NCBI RefSeq assembly: GCF_902167145.1
Contig: NC_050096.1
Location: forward strand, 79,790,683 to 79,854,682
DNA length: 64,000 nt
Direction: 5' to 3'
From: Zea mays
Taxonomy: Eukaryota; Streptophyta; Magnoliopsida; Poales; Poaceae
This document shows positions 35,701 to 47,148 of the stretch, piece by piece. Positions within the stretch are counted from its first letter, which is position 1, and each line of letters opens with the position of its first letter. The notes below the pieces were generated by a model. The model searched no databases and was not told the origin of the DNA. It saw only the letters and a program-made list of their open reading frames with translations. A program made the position numbers and the translations under genes.

Positions 35701-36076
35701 CCAGGTCTTTGGCTTCGGCGACGTCCCCTCAGGAAGCTCCCCTCAGAGTCGCCTTCAGGCCTTGGGTGACCACGTGCGCGGCAGACTCCACGAGGCGCTA
35801 CACCACGGCGTCAGGCGGGCCTTCGCCGTGCTTGCTTCCCACTACGTCGTTGATCTGGAGCGGGTCAGCGAGGGGTATTGCCTCCCTGATGAAGATGAAG
35901 CCGCCCTGGCTGAAGTCCAGAGGCTCGACGCAGCCGCCGCGGGCCCGAGCGCAGTGCTGGCGACCACCTTCGAGGTAGAGATCCTCCCGCCTGCGCCGTT
36001 GTCCAAAGCCGGGGTGGACTTTGCTGAAGGTGTGGACGAAGCCGAAGGCGTGGCTCCTTCCTCGGGCGACGCCTAA
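32761..36076 (+). pseudogene. Antisense multi-exon gene of element B (Transposase_28-type)
   Basis: Five exons with good splice sites: 32761-33676 (donor gtgagt), 33755-34422 (gtaagt), 34506-35100 (gtaatg), 35170-35515 (gtatgt), 35598-36076 (TAA). Intron phases agree at each junction. The product would be about 1000 residues. Exon 1 encodes YVVSFVSFHERGFGVPASRF and FVAVCEGYLGIDPHWDLW, matching the Pfam family 'putative gypsy type transposon' (Transposase_28, PF04195). Exon 2 has a basic Lys/Arg stretch and an Asp-rich run, exons 3-4 Ala/Glu-rich coiled-coil sequence, and exon 5 an acidic tail. Three breaks: a frameshift at the 7-C run 32895-32901, TAA at 34771, and TAG at 35651. It is convergent with pol. 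Related additional ORFs are known in Tat elements; their role is unknown. Confidence 0.82.
33677..33754 (+). other. Predicted 78-bp intron in the antisense gene
   Basis: Starts gtgagtgtcc and ends ctgtctccag. Being a multiple of 3 without stops, it also reads through, but its Phe/Leu-rich translation breaks an otherwise hydrophilic protein. Confidence 0.65.
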
Positions 36077-36523
36077 CTCTGCCAGAGCAGTTTCCTTTGA
36101 ATGCACGTGTGTCTTTTGCGGCCGCTGAGGCCCGAACACTTTTATTATCGTAGTATAAAGTCGTGGCTCTTTTTCTTTCATTTTGCGTGTCCGGCCCCAT
36201 TCGTCAGTAGCAGGGTGGCTTGCCCAAGTAGGAGTCATTTTTCGTGGTAGGTGATGAGTGAGGTGTCCGTAACCCAGGGGTGTAGGAGTCCCTCGGCTCA
36301 GTCAGCCTTGCCACTTACATGCACCCGTGTTCGCTTCTTGGGGTCCTGCTACCGACATAGCCGGGGGAACGCGGAAGCCTTTTTGATTGAAAATTTTGAC
36401 GCAGAGAGGGTTCCCCCCTTCTAGCCCCCGAGGAAGGGTCGGGCTTTGCCGGGGCAAGGCTGACCCTTCCTTGACGACCAGACTTTGTGTGTGAACGGGG
36501 TGTACGAATAACTTGGAAGCATC

Positions 36524-37780
36524 TTAAGGGTAGAAGCGACGTAGCTGTCGGATGTTCCAAGCGTTGCTGTAGACCTCGCCTTGACTGTTGGTCAGCTTGT
36601 ATGTTCCGGGCTTCAGAACCTTGGCGATGATGAACGGCCCTTCCCAGGGAGGCGTGAGTTTGTGCCGCCCTTGGGCGTCTTGTCGCAGCCGAAGCACCAG
36701 GTCGCCCACCTGGAGGTCTCGGGACCGAACCCCTCGGGCGTGGTAGCGTCGCAGGGACTGCTGATACCGCGCCGAGTGTAGTAAGGCCATATCCCGAGCC
36801 TCTTCCAGCTGGTCCAGTGAGTCTTCTCGATTGGCTCGATTGCTTTGGTCGGCGTAGGCCTTCGTCCTCGGGGAACCGTATTCTAAGTCTGTGGGCAAGA
36901 TGGCCTCGGCCCCATAGACTAGAAAGAACGGTGTGAAGCCCGTGCCTCAGCTGGGCGTTGTCCTCAGACTCCAGACCACCGAGGGGAGTTCCTTCATCCA
37001 TCGCTTGCCGAACTTGTTGAGGTCGTTGTAGATCCGAGGCTTGAGTCCTTGCAGAATCATGTCGTTGGCACGTTCTACCTGCCCATTCGTCATGGGGTGA
37101 GCCACGGCGGCCCAGTCCACCCAGATGTGGTGATCCTCGCAGAAGTCCAGGAACTTTCTGCTGGTGAACTGGGTGCCGTTGTCGGTGATGATGGAGTTCG
37201 GGACCCCAAAGCGATGGATGATGTTGGTGAAGAACGCCACCGCCTGTTCGGACCTGATGTTGTTTAGGGGTCGGACCTCGATCCACTTGGAGAATTTGTC
37301 GATGGCGACCAGCAGGTGCGTGTAGCCCCTGGGTGCCTTCTACAAGGGGCCGACTAGGTCTAGACCCCAGACAGCAAACGTCCAGGTGATGGGTATGGTC
37401 TGCAGAGCCTGAGCGGGCAGGTGGGTCTGCCTTGCGTAGAACTGACACCCTTCGCAGGTGCGGACAATTCTAGTGGCGTCGGCCACCACCGTCGGCCAAT
37501 AGAAACCTTGTCGGAAGGCGTTTCCAACAAGGGTTCGGGGTGCTGCGTGATGGCCGCAAGCCCCCGAGTGTATCTCTTGTAAGAGCTCCTGACCATCGGC
37601 GATGGAAATGCATCGCTGGAGGATGCCTGAGGGGCTGCGGTGGTAGAGCTCCTTCCCATCTCCCAGCAAGACGAAAGACTTGGCGCGCCGCGCCAACCGC
37701 CGAGCTTCGGCTTGGTCGAGGGGTAGCTCTCCTCGGTGGAGATATTGCAGGTACGGGGTCTGCCAGTTTTGATTAGGTGT
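36524..37780 (-). pseudogene. Integrase part of element B pol (broken)
   Basis: Minus-strand blocks in order: the zinc-binding region ending CEGCQFYARQTHLPAQALQT (37696-37340 frame), then core pieces GLDLVGP, FGVPNSIITDNGTQF and GQVERAND (catalytic D, D, E), then the C-terminal part QVGDLVLR and PWEGPFIIAKVLKPGTYKL ending at 36524. Stops at 37340 and 36947 and frame changes between blocks show decay. In an active element this enzyme inserts the cDNA into the genome. Confidence 0.88.
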
Positions 37781-37906
37781 GACCTCGCTCTGCTCCCCCT
37801 CGATGCGCAGTGCCTCACCCTCGGGGGCCGAGGGTACCTCGGGTCGAGCCGAGAGTACCTCGGACCGTGCCGAGGGTACCTCGGACTGAGCCGAGTGTGC
37901 CTCGGA

Positions 37907-39829
37907 CTAAGCCGAGGGTGCCTCAGGCTGGGCCGAGGCCTTCTCGGGCTCGGGCGTGTCGTCGGTCTTGACGGAGGGTTGATGCAGGTCTCGGGACAAT
38001 ACGTTCGGGGGAACCGTTGTTCGCCCCGAGGCTATTTTAGCCAGCTCGTTTGCAGTCTCGTTGTAGCGTCGGGCGATGTGGTTGAGCTCGAGCCCGTAGA
38101 ACTTGTCTTCCAGGCGCCGAACCTCATCGCAGTAGGCTTCCATCTTCGGGTCGCAGCAGTGGGAGTTCTTCATGACTTGGTCGATGACGAGCTGCGAGTC
38201 ACCGCGAGCGTCAAGGCGTCGGACCCCTAGCTCGATGGTGATTCGCAACCCGTTCACCAGAGCCTCGTACTCAGCCACGTTGTTGGACGCCGGGAAGTGG
38301 AGGCGTAGCACGTAGCGTAGGTGCTTCCCGAGGGGCGAGATGAAGAGCAGGCCCGCGCCGGCCCCCGTCTTCATCAGCGACCCATCGAAAAACATGGTCC
38401 AGAGCTCCGGTTGGATCGGAGCTGTTGGGAGCTGGGCGTCGACCCATTCAGCCACGAAGTCCGCCAAGACCTGGGACTTGATGGCCTTCCGGGGGGCGAA
38501 CGAGATCGTCTCGCCCATGATCTCCACCGCCCACTTTGCAATTCTACCCGAGGCCTCTCGGGACTGAATGATCTCCCCCAGGGGGAAGGATGACACCACA
38601 GTCACCGGATGAGACTCGAAGTAGTGTCGCAACTTCCGCCGCGTTAGGATCACTGCGTACAACAGCTTCTGAATTTGTGGGTAGCGGATCTTGGTCTCGG
38701 ACAGTACCTCACTGATGAAGTAGACTGGCCTCTGGACGGGCAATGCATGCCCCTCTTCTCGTCTCTCAACCACAATCGCGGCGCTAACCACCTGAGTGGT
38801 CGCGGCGACGTAGATCAAGAGGGCGTCTCCGGCAGCGAGGGGCACCAAGATGGGCGCGTTCGTGAGGAGCGCCTTCAGGTTCCCGAGGGCTTCCTCGGCC
38901 TCAGGGGTCCAAGCGAAGTGCTCGGCCTTCCTTAAGAGGCAGTACAGAGGCAGGCCTCTTTCGCCGAGGCGCGAGATGAAACGGCTCAGAGCCGCGAGGC
39001 ATCCCATGACCCTCTATACGCCTTTCAAGTCCTTGATGGGCCCCATGCTGGTGATGGCTGCGATCTTCTCCGGGTTGGCTTCGATGCCCCGCTCGGAGAT
39101 TATGAACCCCAATAGCATGCCTTGGGGGACCCCGAAGACACACTTTTCGGGATTGAGCTTCACGCCTTTCGCCTTGAGACATCGGAATGTCACTTCAAGG
39201 TCGGAAAGGAGGTCGGAGGCTTTCCTCGTCTTCACTACGATGTCATCGACGTAGGCCTCGACCGTTCGGCCGATGTGTTCGCCGAACACATGGTTCATGC
39301 ATCGCTGGTACGTTGCACCCGCATTCCTCAAGCCGAACGGCATGGTAACATAGCAGTACATGCCGAAGGGTGTGATGAAAGAAGTCGCGAGCTGGTCGGA
39401 CTCTTTCATCCTGATCTGGTGATACCCTGAGTAGGCATCGAGGAAAGACAGGGTTTCGCACCCAGCAGTGGAATCCACGATTTGATCGATGCGAGGCAGA
39501 GGGTAGGGAACTTTCGGACATGCTTTGTTTAGACCAGTGTAGTCTACACACATCCGCCATTTCCCCCCTTTCTTTCTCACAAGCACAGGGTTGGCAAGCC
39601 ATTCGGGATGGAATACCTCTTTGATGAACCCAGCCACCATTAGCTTGTGGATCTCCTCGCCTATGGCTCTGCGCTTTTCTTCGTCGAATCGGCGCAGAGG
39701 CTGCTTCACGGGTCGGGCTCCAGCTCGGATATCCAGCGAGTGCTCGGCGACTTCCCTCGGTATGCCAGGCATGTCCGAGGGACTCCACACGAAAACGTTG
39801 GCGTTTGCGTGGAGAAAGTCGACGAGCAC
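37907..39829 (-). pseudogene. Reverse transcriptase and RNase H of element B pol (broken)
   Basis: The minus frame 39829-39014 carries the RT with WRMCVDYTGLNKACPK, FLDAYSGYHQI and the YVDD active site (39253-39242). A stop at 39014 is followed by 39007-37907, which holds the connection and RNase H: MFFDGSLMKTGAGAGL, NNVAEYEAL and the RGDSQLV Asp, as in the Tat-lineage RNase H. It ends at a stop followed by repeats of a 12-residue S-A-R-S/P-E-V-P type, which are still open. Confidence 0.9.
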
Positions 39830-40930
39830 TGCTTCCTATTTGGGGTCGAGCTCGGAGCCGATCCGGATCTGCTTGGAGGCGTCGTTGCAGAGTCGAGAGG
39901 GACAGACTTGACCGTCTCCGCTGACTCGAAGTTGCCGGTGTGGCGCTTCATGTCTGGCGCCTCGCTAGAGAGGTTCTCCAGGTCGGCGATGAGGGCCTCG
40001 GACTCGGCGAGGGCCTCGGCGTACTCCACGCACTCCACGTCGCATTCGTACGCGTGTCGGTACGTGGGCCCGACGGTGATGACCCCATTGGGGCCCGGCA
40101 TCTTGAGCTTGAGGTAGGTGTAGTTGGGGACGGCCATGAACTTGGCGTAGCATGGCCTCCCCAACACTGCGTGGTAGGTTCCTCGAAACCCGACCACTTC
40201 GAACGTGAGGGTCTCCCTTCGAAAGTTGGAGGGCGTCCCGAAGCAGACGGGTAGATCGAGTTGTCCGAGGGGTTGAACGCGCTTCCCGGGGATGATCCCG
40301 TGGAAAGGCGCAGCGCCCGTCCGGACCGAGGACAGATCGATCCGCAGGAGCCCTAGGGTCTCGGCGTAGATGATGTTGAGGCTGCTACCTCCGTCCATGA
40401 GGACCTTGGTGAGCCTGACGTTGCCGATGATGGGGTCGACAACGAGCGGGTATTTCCCTGGGCTCGGCACATGGTCGGGATGGTCAGCCTGGTCGAAGGT
40501 GATGGGCTTGTCGGACCAGTCTAGGTAGACTGGCGCCGCCACCTTTACCGAGTAGACCTCCCGACGCTCTTGCTTGCGGTGCCGAGCCGAGGCGTTTGCC
40601 ACTTGCCCACCGTAGATCATGAAGCAGTCGCGGACCTCGGGGAACTCTCCTGCCTTGTGATCTTCCTTCTTAGCGTCGTCGAGAGCCTTGCCACCCTCCG
40701 CGGGTGGCCTGGCCTTGTGAAAGTGTCGTCGAAGCATGGCACACTCCTCAAGGGTGTGCTTGACGAGCCCCTGATGATAGGGACACGGCTCCTCGAGCAT
40801 CTTGTCAAAAAGGTTGGCACCTCCGGGAGGTTTTCGAGGGTTCTTGTACTTGGCGGCGGCGACAAGGTCTGCGTCGGCGGCGTCGCGTTTCGCTTGCGAC
40901 TTCTTCTTGCCCTTCTTCTTGGTGCCGCGC
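39706..40930 (-). pseudogene. Gag end and protease of element B
   Basis: The minus frame 40800-39706 encodes CPYHQGLVKHTLEECAMLR, a zinc-knuckle-like stretch in this group. It is followed by the retropepsin-type protease block KVLMDGGSSLNIIYAETL (the DGGSS motif stands where DTGAS is usual) and GTPSNFRRETLTFEVV ... VLGRPCYAKFMAVPNYTYL. It overlaps the RT frame at its end, showing a frameshift near 39830. Confidence 0.85.
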
Positions 40931-40968
40931 TGAGTTGACGCCTCGGGAACATCTTCCGGTGGGCGGCC

Positions 40969-43082
40969 CTAGGGCTGCTTGTCCTTCCGGAAGATGGCCT
41001 CAACCGCCTCCTGGGCAGAGGCGAACTTGGTGGCGATGTCCATCAGCTCGCTCGCCCTGGTGGGGGTCTTGCGACCCAGCTTGCTCACCAGGTCGCGGCA
41101 AGTGGTGCCGGTGAGGAACGCGCCGATGACATCCGAATCGGTGACGTTGGGCAGCTCGGTGCGCTGCTTCGAGAATCGCTGGATGTAGTCCTGGAGAGAC
41201 TCCCCCGGCTGCTGGCGGCAGCTTCGGAGATCCCAGGAGTTTCCAGGGCACACGTACGTGCCTTGGAAATTGTCGGTGAAGGCTTGGACCAGGTCGTCCC
41301 AGTTGGAGATCTGCCCCGGAGGTAGGTGCTCAAGCCAGGCTCGAGCGGTGTCGGAGAGAAACAGGGGAGGTTGCGGATGATGAGATTATCGTCGTCCGTT
41401 CCACCCAGTTGGCAGGCCAGCCGATAGTCCGCGAGCCACAGTTCTGGTCTCGTCTCCCCCGAGTACTTTGTGATAGTAGTCGGGGTTCGGAACCGGGTCG
41501 GGAACGGTGCCCGTCGTATGGCGCGGCTGAAAGCCTGCGGACCGGGTGGTTCGGGCGAAGGGCTCCGATCCTCCCCGCTGTCGTAGCGTCCCCCACGCCT
41601 GGGGTGGTAGCCTCGGCGTACCCTCTCGTCGAGGTGGGCCCGACGGCTGTGGTGATGGTGCTCGTTGCTGAGGCGACCCGGAGCCGCAGGCGCTGTGTTG
41701 CGCGTGCGCCTGGTCTGGACCGAGGCTTCCCGCACGAATCGGGAAGTCGCGGCGCGATGTTCCGAGGGGTACCCCTGCCTTTGGGAGGCGGAGCTTTCGG
41801 CCCGTCGGACCGCGGCGTCCTCCAGGAGATTCTTGAGCTCTCCCTGGATACGCCGCCCCTTGGTGGTTGATGGCTCCGGCATTGCACGGAGAAGTACTGC
41901 CGCTGCAGCCAGGTTCTGGCCGACTCCACTAGAAACCGGTGGCGGCCTTACCCTGACGTCGTCGGCGATGCGGTGCTGGATGCCCTGGGGGTTTTGACGC
42001 GCTTCTCCGGCCGGAGGTTGGCCCGCCCATTCCTGCCCGATGTCCCGGCGGATCGGCTCAAGCGTTCCTGCTCCCTCGTCGAGCCTGGCCTGCATCTCGC
42101 GGATTTGCTCGAGCTGTGGGTCATGACCCCCCATCGAAACGGGGACCACAGCTAGCTCCCGAAGGATGTCAACGCGAGGCACGGGCCTAGGGGGATCACC
42201 GTTCTCCGGTATACCAAGATGGTTGCCTTCGCCAGGACCCCCTAGATCGACGTGGAAACATTCGCGACTTGGGCCGCAGTCCTCGTCGTTGAGGCTGTGA
42301 CTACCGTCAGAACAGTCGGAAAGGCAGTAGGCGCATGCGATCATGAAGTCCCGCACGACACTAGGGTTACCAAGTCCGGAGAAATCCTAACAGAGGTCGG
42401 GCTCGCCATCTTCCTCGGACCCCGAGGGCCCGTAGGTTGAGATGGCCGTCAGTCGGTCCCAGGGTGACCGCACACGATACCCCAGAGGGTTTGGACTCGC
42501 CTCTACGAGAGTGTCCACCGAAGCGGAGTTGCTTGGCGGGTCGAGGCCGAATCCAAAAGACGTGGGATGGGAATCGGTCGGTACCTTTTGGTCGATGGGC
42601 GGTGACAAAGTCACGTTAGGGAATGACTGCACCGTCGTCTCAGGTACGAGGGTGACGCCCAGCAAGTCCTTCACGAGCGTGCTGGCGTCGTCCATTTGCT
42701 TGAGGTTGGTGTGTTGCGGGGAGTTGGCGCTCGTCTTCGTCTCAGACGCGAGGCCGATGCCCGACGCGCTCTCCGTTGGGGCGCCGGCGCCGTCGACTTG
42801 CTTGACAGCCAACGAGGTGGCGCCTCCTGCTTGGCCTTGGTTGCCCCGCCTCCTCCTCCGTCGGCAGGGGAGGGGACGGGACAAGCCCGAATGTCGTCCT
42901 TCCACCACGTGGGGAAGGCGTCGTCGATTTCCCCGCCGGGGGGCGGGTTGTCGACCGCCATTGTCGCTGTCGCGCGGCGGGGGAAGGAGTATCATGTTGT
43001 AGCTGCCGTCGAGGGACATGAACTCAAGACTCCCGAAACGGAGCACCGTCCCGGGTTGGAGAGGTTGCTGGAGACTGCCCAT
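40969..43082 (-). pseudogene. Gag of element B (stops and a frameshift)
   Basis: The likely start is the ATG at 43082, about 60 bp inside the 5' LTR. The frame is stopped by TAG at 42384-42386 and continues in the same frame to about 41340, where a frameshift occurs; the frame 41253-40969 then continues. The last part carries the Retrotrans_gag domain (SWDLRSCRQQPGESLQDYIQ and RFSKQRTELPNV). The middle is Arg/His-rich (SNEHHHHSRRAHLDERV), typical of Tat gag. Confidence 0.82.
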
Positions 43083-43123
43083 CTGGAGCTTGACGGGAAG
43101 CTGTTCGTCAACACGCAACAGGC

Positions 43124-43142
43124 CCCTACCTAGCGCGCCAAC
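43124..43142 (-). promoter_or_regulatory. Primer binding site region of element B
   Basis: Directly after the 5' LTR end, the minus strand reads GTTGGCGCGCTAGGTAGGGG. Element C has nearly the same site (TGGCGCGCCAGGTAGGGG). I do not assign the tRNA. Confidence 0.7.
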
Positions 43143-44754
43143 TGTCGGTGTTTCGAAACCCGGGGGGTCCCTGGACCGACGAGTAAATCGTCGCCGCGTG
43201 CCCCAGCCCAGATGGGTCAGCACGAGACGGAACACGAAGGGGGGAGAGAGCAGCCGGAGGGAGACAGGCGTGGGAGGTGGAACCCGCGGCCTTCGTGTTA
43301 GCCCCGCGCCCAGGTCGGGTGCGCTTGCAGTAGGGGGTTACAAGCGTCCACGCGGGAGGGAGCGAGCGGCCTTGCGCGAGCGCCGTCCCGTCCTTCCCCG
43401 CGCGGCCAACCCCCTGTAAGAGGGCCCTGGTCCTTCCTTTTATAGGCGAAGGAGAGGATCCAGGTGTACAATGGGGAGTGTAGCAATGTGCTAACATGTC
43501 TAGCGGGGGAGAGCTAGCGCCCTAAGTACATGCCATCGTGGCAGCCGGAGAGGTCTTGGCACCTAGTTTGTGTGGTGTCGTGGCTGTCGGAGGAACGCTG
43601 GAGCCTGGCGGAAGGACAGCTGTCGGGACTGTCAAGTCCTTGCTGATGTCCTCTTGCTTCCGTAAGGGGGCTGAGAGCCGTTGTCGTCACAGGGCATGCA
43701 GGGCGCCATCATTACTTGTATAGTAGAGCGAGCCAGATGGGACGCCGGTCTTGTTCCCCGTAGCCTGAGTCAGCTCAGGGTAGGGTAATGATGGCGCTTC
43801 CTATTGACGTGGTTGGTCCGTGCCCTAGGCTGGGCGAGGTGGAGGCTCCTCCGAGGTCGAGTCTGTCTTCCGAGGTCGAGGTCGAGTCCGAGCCCTCGGG
43901 TCGGACGAGCCAGAGACTGTCGGCTGAGGCCAGGGCTGAGTCCGAGCCTTGGGGTCGGGCGAAGCGGAGTTCGTCGTCTTCCGGGGCTGAGCCCGAGTCC
44001 GAGCCCTGGGGTCGGGCGAGGCGGAGTTCATCGTCTTCCGGGGCTGAGCCCGAGTCCGAGCCCTGGGGTCGGGCGGAGCGGAGTTCGCCGTCTTCCGGGG
44101 CTGAGCTTGAGTCCGAGCCCTGGGGTCGGGCGAGGCGGAGTTCGTCGTCTTCCAGGACTGAGCCCGAGTCCGAGCCCTGGGGTCGGGCGGAGCGGAGTTC
44201 GCCGTCTTCCGGGGCTGAGCCCGAGTCCGAGCCCTGGGGTCGGGCGGAGCAGAGTTTCCTATGACGCCTGAGGCCGGACTTGGCTGCTGTCAGCCTCACT
44301 CTGTCGAGTGGCTCAACAGTCGGTGTGGCGCAGGCGGCGCTGTCCTCTTGTCAGACTGGTCAGTGGAGCGGCGAAGTGACTGCGGTCACTTCGGCTCTAT
44401 CGACTGGAGGGCGGGCGTCAGGATAAAGGTGTCAGGCCACCTTTGCATTAAATGCCCCTGCGATTTGGTCGGTTGGCGTGGCGATTTGGCCAAGGTTGCT
44501 TCTTGGTGAAGACTGGGCCTCGGGCGAGCCGAAGGTGTGTCCGTTGCTGGAGGGGGTCCTCGGGCGAGACGTAGATCCTCCGGGGTCGGCTGCCCTTGCC
44601 CGAGGCTGGGCTCGGGCAAGGCGTGATCGCGTCCCTCGAATGGACCGATCCTTGACTTAATCGTACCCATCAGGCCTTTGCAGCTTTGTGCTGATGGGGG
44701 TTACCAGCTGAGATTTAGGAGCCTTGAGGGTACCCCTAATTATGGTCCCCGACA
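43143..44754 (-). repeat. 5' LTR of element B (right)
   Basis: 1612 bp. The TATA box on the minus strand (TATAAAAGG) is at about 43437-43444. The 57-bp array is at 43926-44260. Followed by the AATGT duplication at 44755-44759. Confidence 0.93.
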
Positions 44755-45038
44755 AATGTGGAGACTTTTAAGATGTTTAAAGGGACTATTTGTAAAAAAA
44801 CTTAGAGTCGTCTCTCCGTAAAGAGACATCTCTGGCTCGTAAACTAAGTAGCAACAGACGCCTCACTTTCCACTGTATGAATTTATTGTCTGTTCTATCA
44901 ATCTGTTGTTGTACAAATGCATTTAATTCTGTATTTATTAATAGACTACATTTATAGACACTCCATTGTATAGTAGAGTCTCTTAGTTATCTCTTTTGCT
45001 TGGAGAACCGTTTTAGTGTCTCTCCACTATACATGCCC
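44755..45038. mobile_element. Right piece of the MITE split by element B
   Basis: Starts with the AATGT target duplication and ends with the inverted end ...cactatacatgccc, followed by TAA (45039-45041). See 29690-29714. Confidence 0.65.
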
Positions 45039-45109
45039 TAAAGGATGAATACAATAATTAAGGGTAAATCTGACTTTCTGTTGATCTATGCTAAAGTTTA
45101 GCACTAGTA

Positions 45110-45778
45110 TCCAAACCTAGCTGTTGGACCTGTTGACATGGCTGAATAGTCGTTGGTCGCCCATCACATTGAATTGTCCGACGCTCTACTTAGATTGTTC
45201 GGTGAATTTTAGCCAACGAGGCCTAGCCAAGGTCGAGGCTGGGCAGTTCGGCCGTACAACCGCCAGACTGTCTCGTGCACATGGGACTGTCCGGTGGGTG
45301 GCACCAGATTGTCCGGTGCTACCCATACCAGCCCACTTTCTCTTCTTTTGTTCCAAACTCCTTTGGCTTTTTGGATTGACTTGACATGATCCCTAGCACT
45401 TAGACAAACATAGTTAGCAACTAAAACAATTGACTAAGTGATAGAATCATACATTTTTCTCGTCTTTGCAATATGTGCAAACTCAAACCCAAAAAGTGTT
45501 TCTGTCTACAAAATATGTTAGAGCCCAAACACTGGTAATAGAAACATTATAAAGGACCTATACAACATGTTTAAAAGTGTAAACCTCACACTTATAGCAT
45601 TTTACAGAAGATTGCATATTTATGTTCATGTTTTAGCTCTCTTGTACTTGATACCTTTAATTTGCTTTCTTCTACACTTGTGCTTATGCTCATTCAAAGA
45701 ATGTTAGTCCATAGTGGTGTGTTGGAAGTTAATCACCAAAACAATTTAGAAATGGCCTAAGGACATATTTCCCTTTCA
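45110..45778 (-). mobile_element. Diverged, truncated Copia (Sirevirus-type) LTR
   Basis: On the minus strand it begins at 45778 with TGAAAGGGAAATATGTCC and keeps caattgtt-like sequence and GC palindrome relics (about 45260-45325: ggactgtccggtg, attgtccggtgct). The far LTR end (CTCTCA) is not found. It is an old relative of the LTRs of elements A and D, much more diverged. Confidence 0.65.
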
Positions 45779-46448
45779 AGAACAATGAGATTGGAGGGAA
45801 TTGAGATGGCTACAATCTAGGATTCCAGTCCCCTCGATCCTCTTCGCTGCGGCTTGTTGCGACTTTAATCCGGCTGCGGCTGTGGCTTGTACACTATTTT
45901 GTGCCAATGGATAGTTGCGGCTGCAGGGCAGCCGAACACACATGCGTTTAGAATATGATAGAAACACTAATATGCCTTGTTTTTGGGATTATGCAAAACT
46001 TTATACGCCTTATTTTTTTTGGAATGGAGGGAGTATAATCTACCATTTTAAACTTTACAAGACACATCTAACCAAATCACCCCTACATTCATAACCTTTA
46101 CTAAATCCACCAAACAAATTGCATCCAGAATTAACACACTATCAAAATTAATGGTTCAGATTATTAGATAACCTCATCTCTTTTACTCACTCAAATTCAA
46201 TGAACAACAACTTATTTGGATCATCTCTCTCCCTCTCCGACTCTCCCACCGCCCCAACCTCCCCTCTCCTCACTTGTGCTGCTGCCACTGTTAACCTTTC
46301 ACATTGCGCCGCCGCCGTTGCCTTCTATCTCTACTCTCTCTTTCTCTAGATCGAATCGAAGCGTTAGCATTGACTACATGCTAGTGTAAACAATTTGCTA
46401 GCTAGAGGGAAAAAATACACCACCCTTGAAAAAAACAGGATTTTCAAT
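45779..46448. other. Intergenic sequence with a Stowaway-like end
   Basis: aatggagggagtat at about 46022-46035 is typical of a Stowaway right end; its partner was not located. From 46210 to 46350 the sequence is CT-rich. No gene recognised. Confidence 0.45.
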
Positions 46449-47087
46449 TGTTGGACATAAAAGGGCCTCGCGGACGGTCCGACCCTGAGGCAGGACGGTC
46501 CGTGGTCCGGACTGTCCGCGGTGGTGGCGCGGACGGTTCGCGCGTGCGCAGAGACAGTTAGGGTTCCTAGTTTCTCGTGGGATTTGTTACCTAAAACTAT
46601 GTGATTAACTCGGGAAATAGTTTGAAGAGGATCCAGACCTCCCCCTTTATATAGATGAAGGGCTACGACCGATTAAAACCCCCCAACAATCAATCAAATC
46701 AAGTCTATTTCTCATTTTTACCTTACGCATTAGGAGTAGTTCTAGTTTAGTATTCCAATCCCCAAATTCTCCGCTTCTCTTCGACTCTACGTCGATTAGA
46801 GGAGTCTAGGTCGGCCTGCCGAGCCTAGACAACCCCTAGGATCTCCTCCCCGACGGGGTCCCTCCTGGGAGCGAGATCTAGGCACCACCGGCGACCTTCG
46901 CCGCCCCTGCGCACGCGCAGAGCGTCCGGCCTGTAGGCGCGGACCGTCCGGCCGTCAGGCAGGGAACCCTAGCCCCTACGCCAGGTCGTGGACCGTCCGG
47001 CCCCTGGCCGTGGACCGTCCGCGCCTCTGCAGAAGGCACTGCCGCCGGTTCTCACGCAGTGATTGGCGCCCCAAAAAGGCACCAACA
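46449..47087 (+). repeat. 5' LTR of element E (Gypsy-type)
   Basis: Begins TGTTGGACATAAAAGG and ends GGCACCAACA, so the ends are inverted (TGTTGG/CCAACA). It is 639 bp with a TATA box TTTATATAG at 46646-46654 and several CGGACNGTCCG palindromes. A primer-site-like gtcgacttcgctgggga follows. The 3' LTR is not in the window. Confidence 0.75.
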
Positions 47088-47148
47088 CACTTTTGTCGAC
47101 TTCGCTGGGGAATCTGGTGTATAGATCTACTAAAAATCAGGCCCTCAA

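Larger units (their letters stand above)
29715..44754 (-). mobile_element. Element B: Tat-type Ty3/Gypsy retrotransposon with an antisense gene
   Basis: A 15,040-bp element with two LTRs of about 1.6 kb and a 5-bp target duplication AATGT (29710-29714 and 44755-44759). Gag and pol read on the minus strand in the Gypsy order (protease, RT, RNase H, integrase). Between the pol end (36524) and the 3' LTR (31331) lies a 3.3-kb multi-exon gene on the plus strand. This layout fits the Tat lineage. LTR ends and overall type resemble the large maize families (cinful/zeon, huck), but I cannot name it securely. All coding regions carry stops or frameshifts. Confidence 0.93.
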
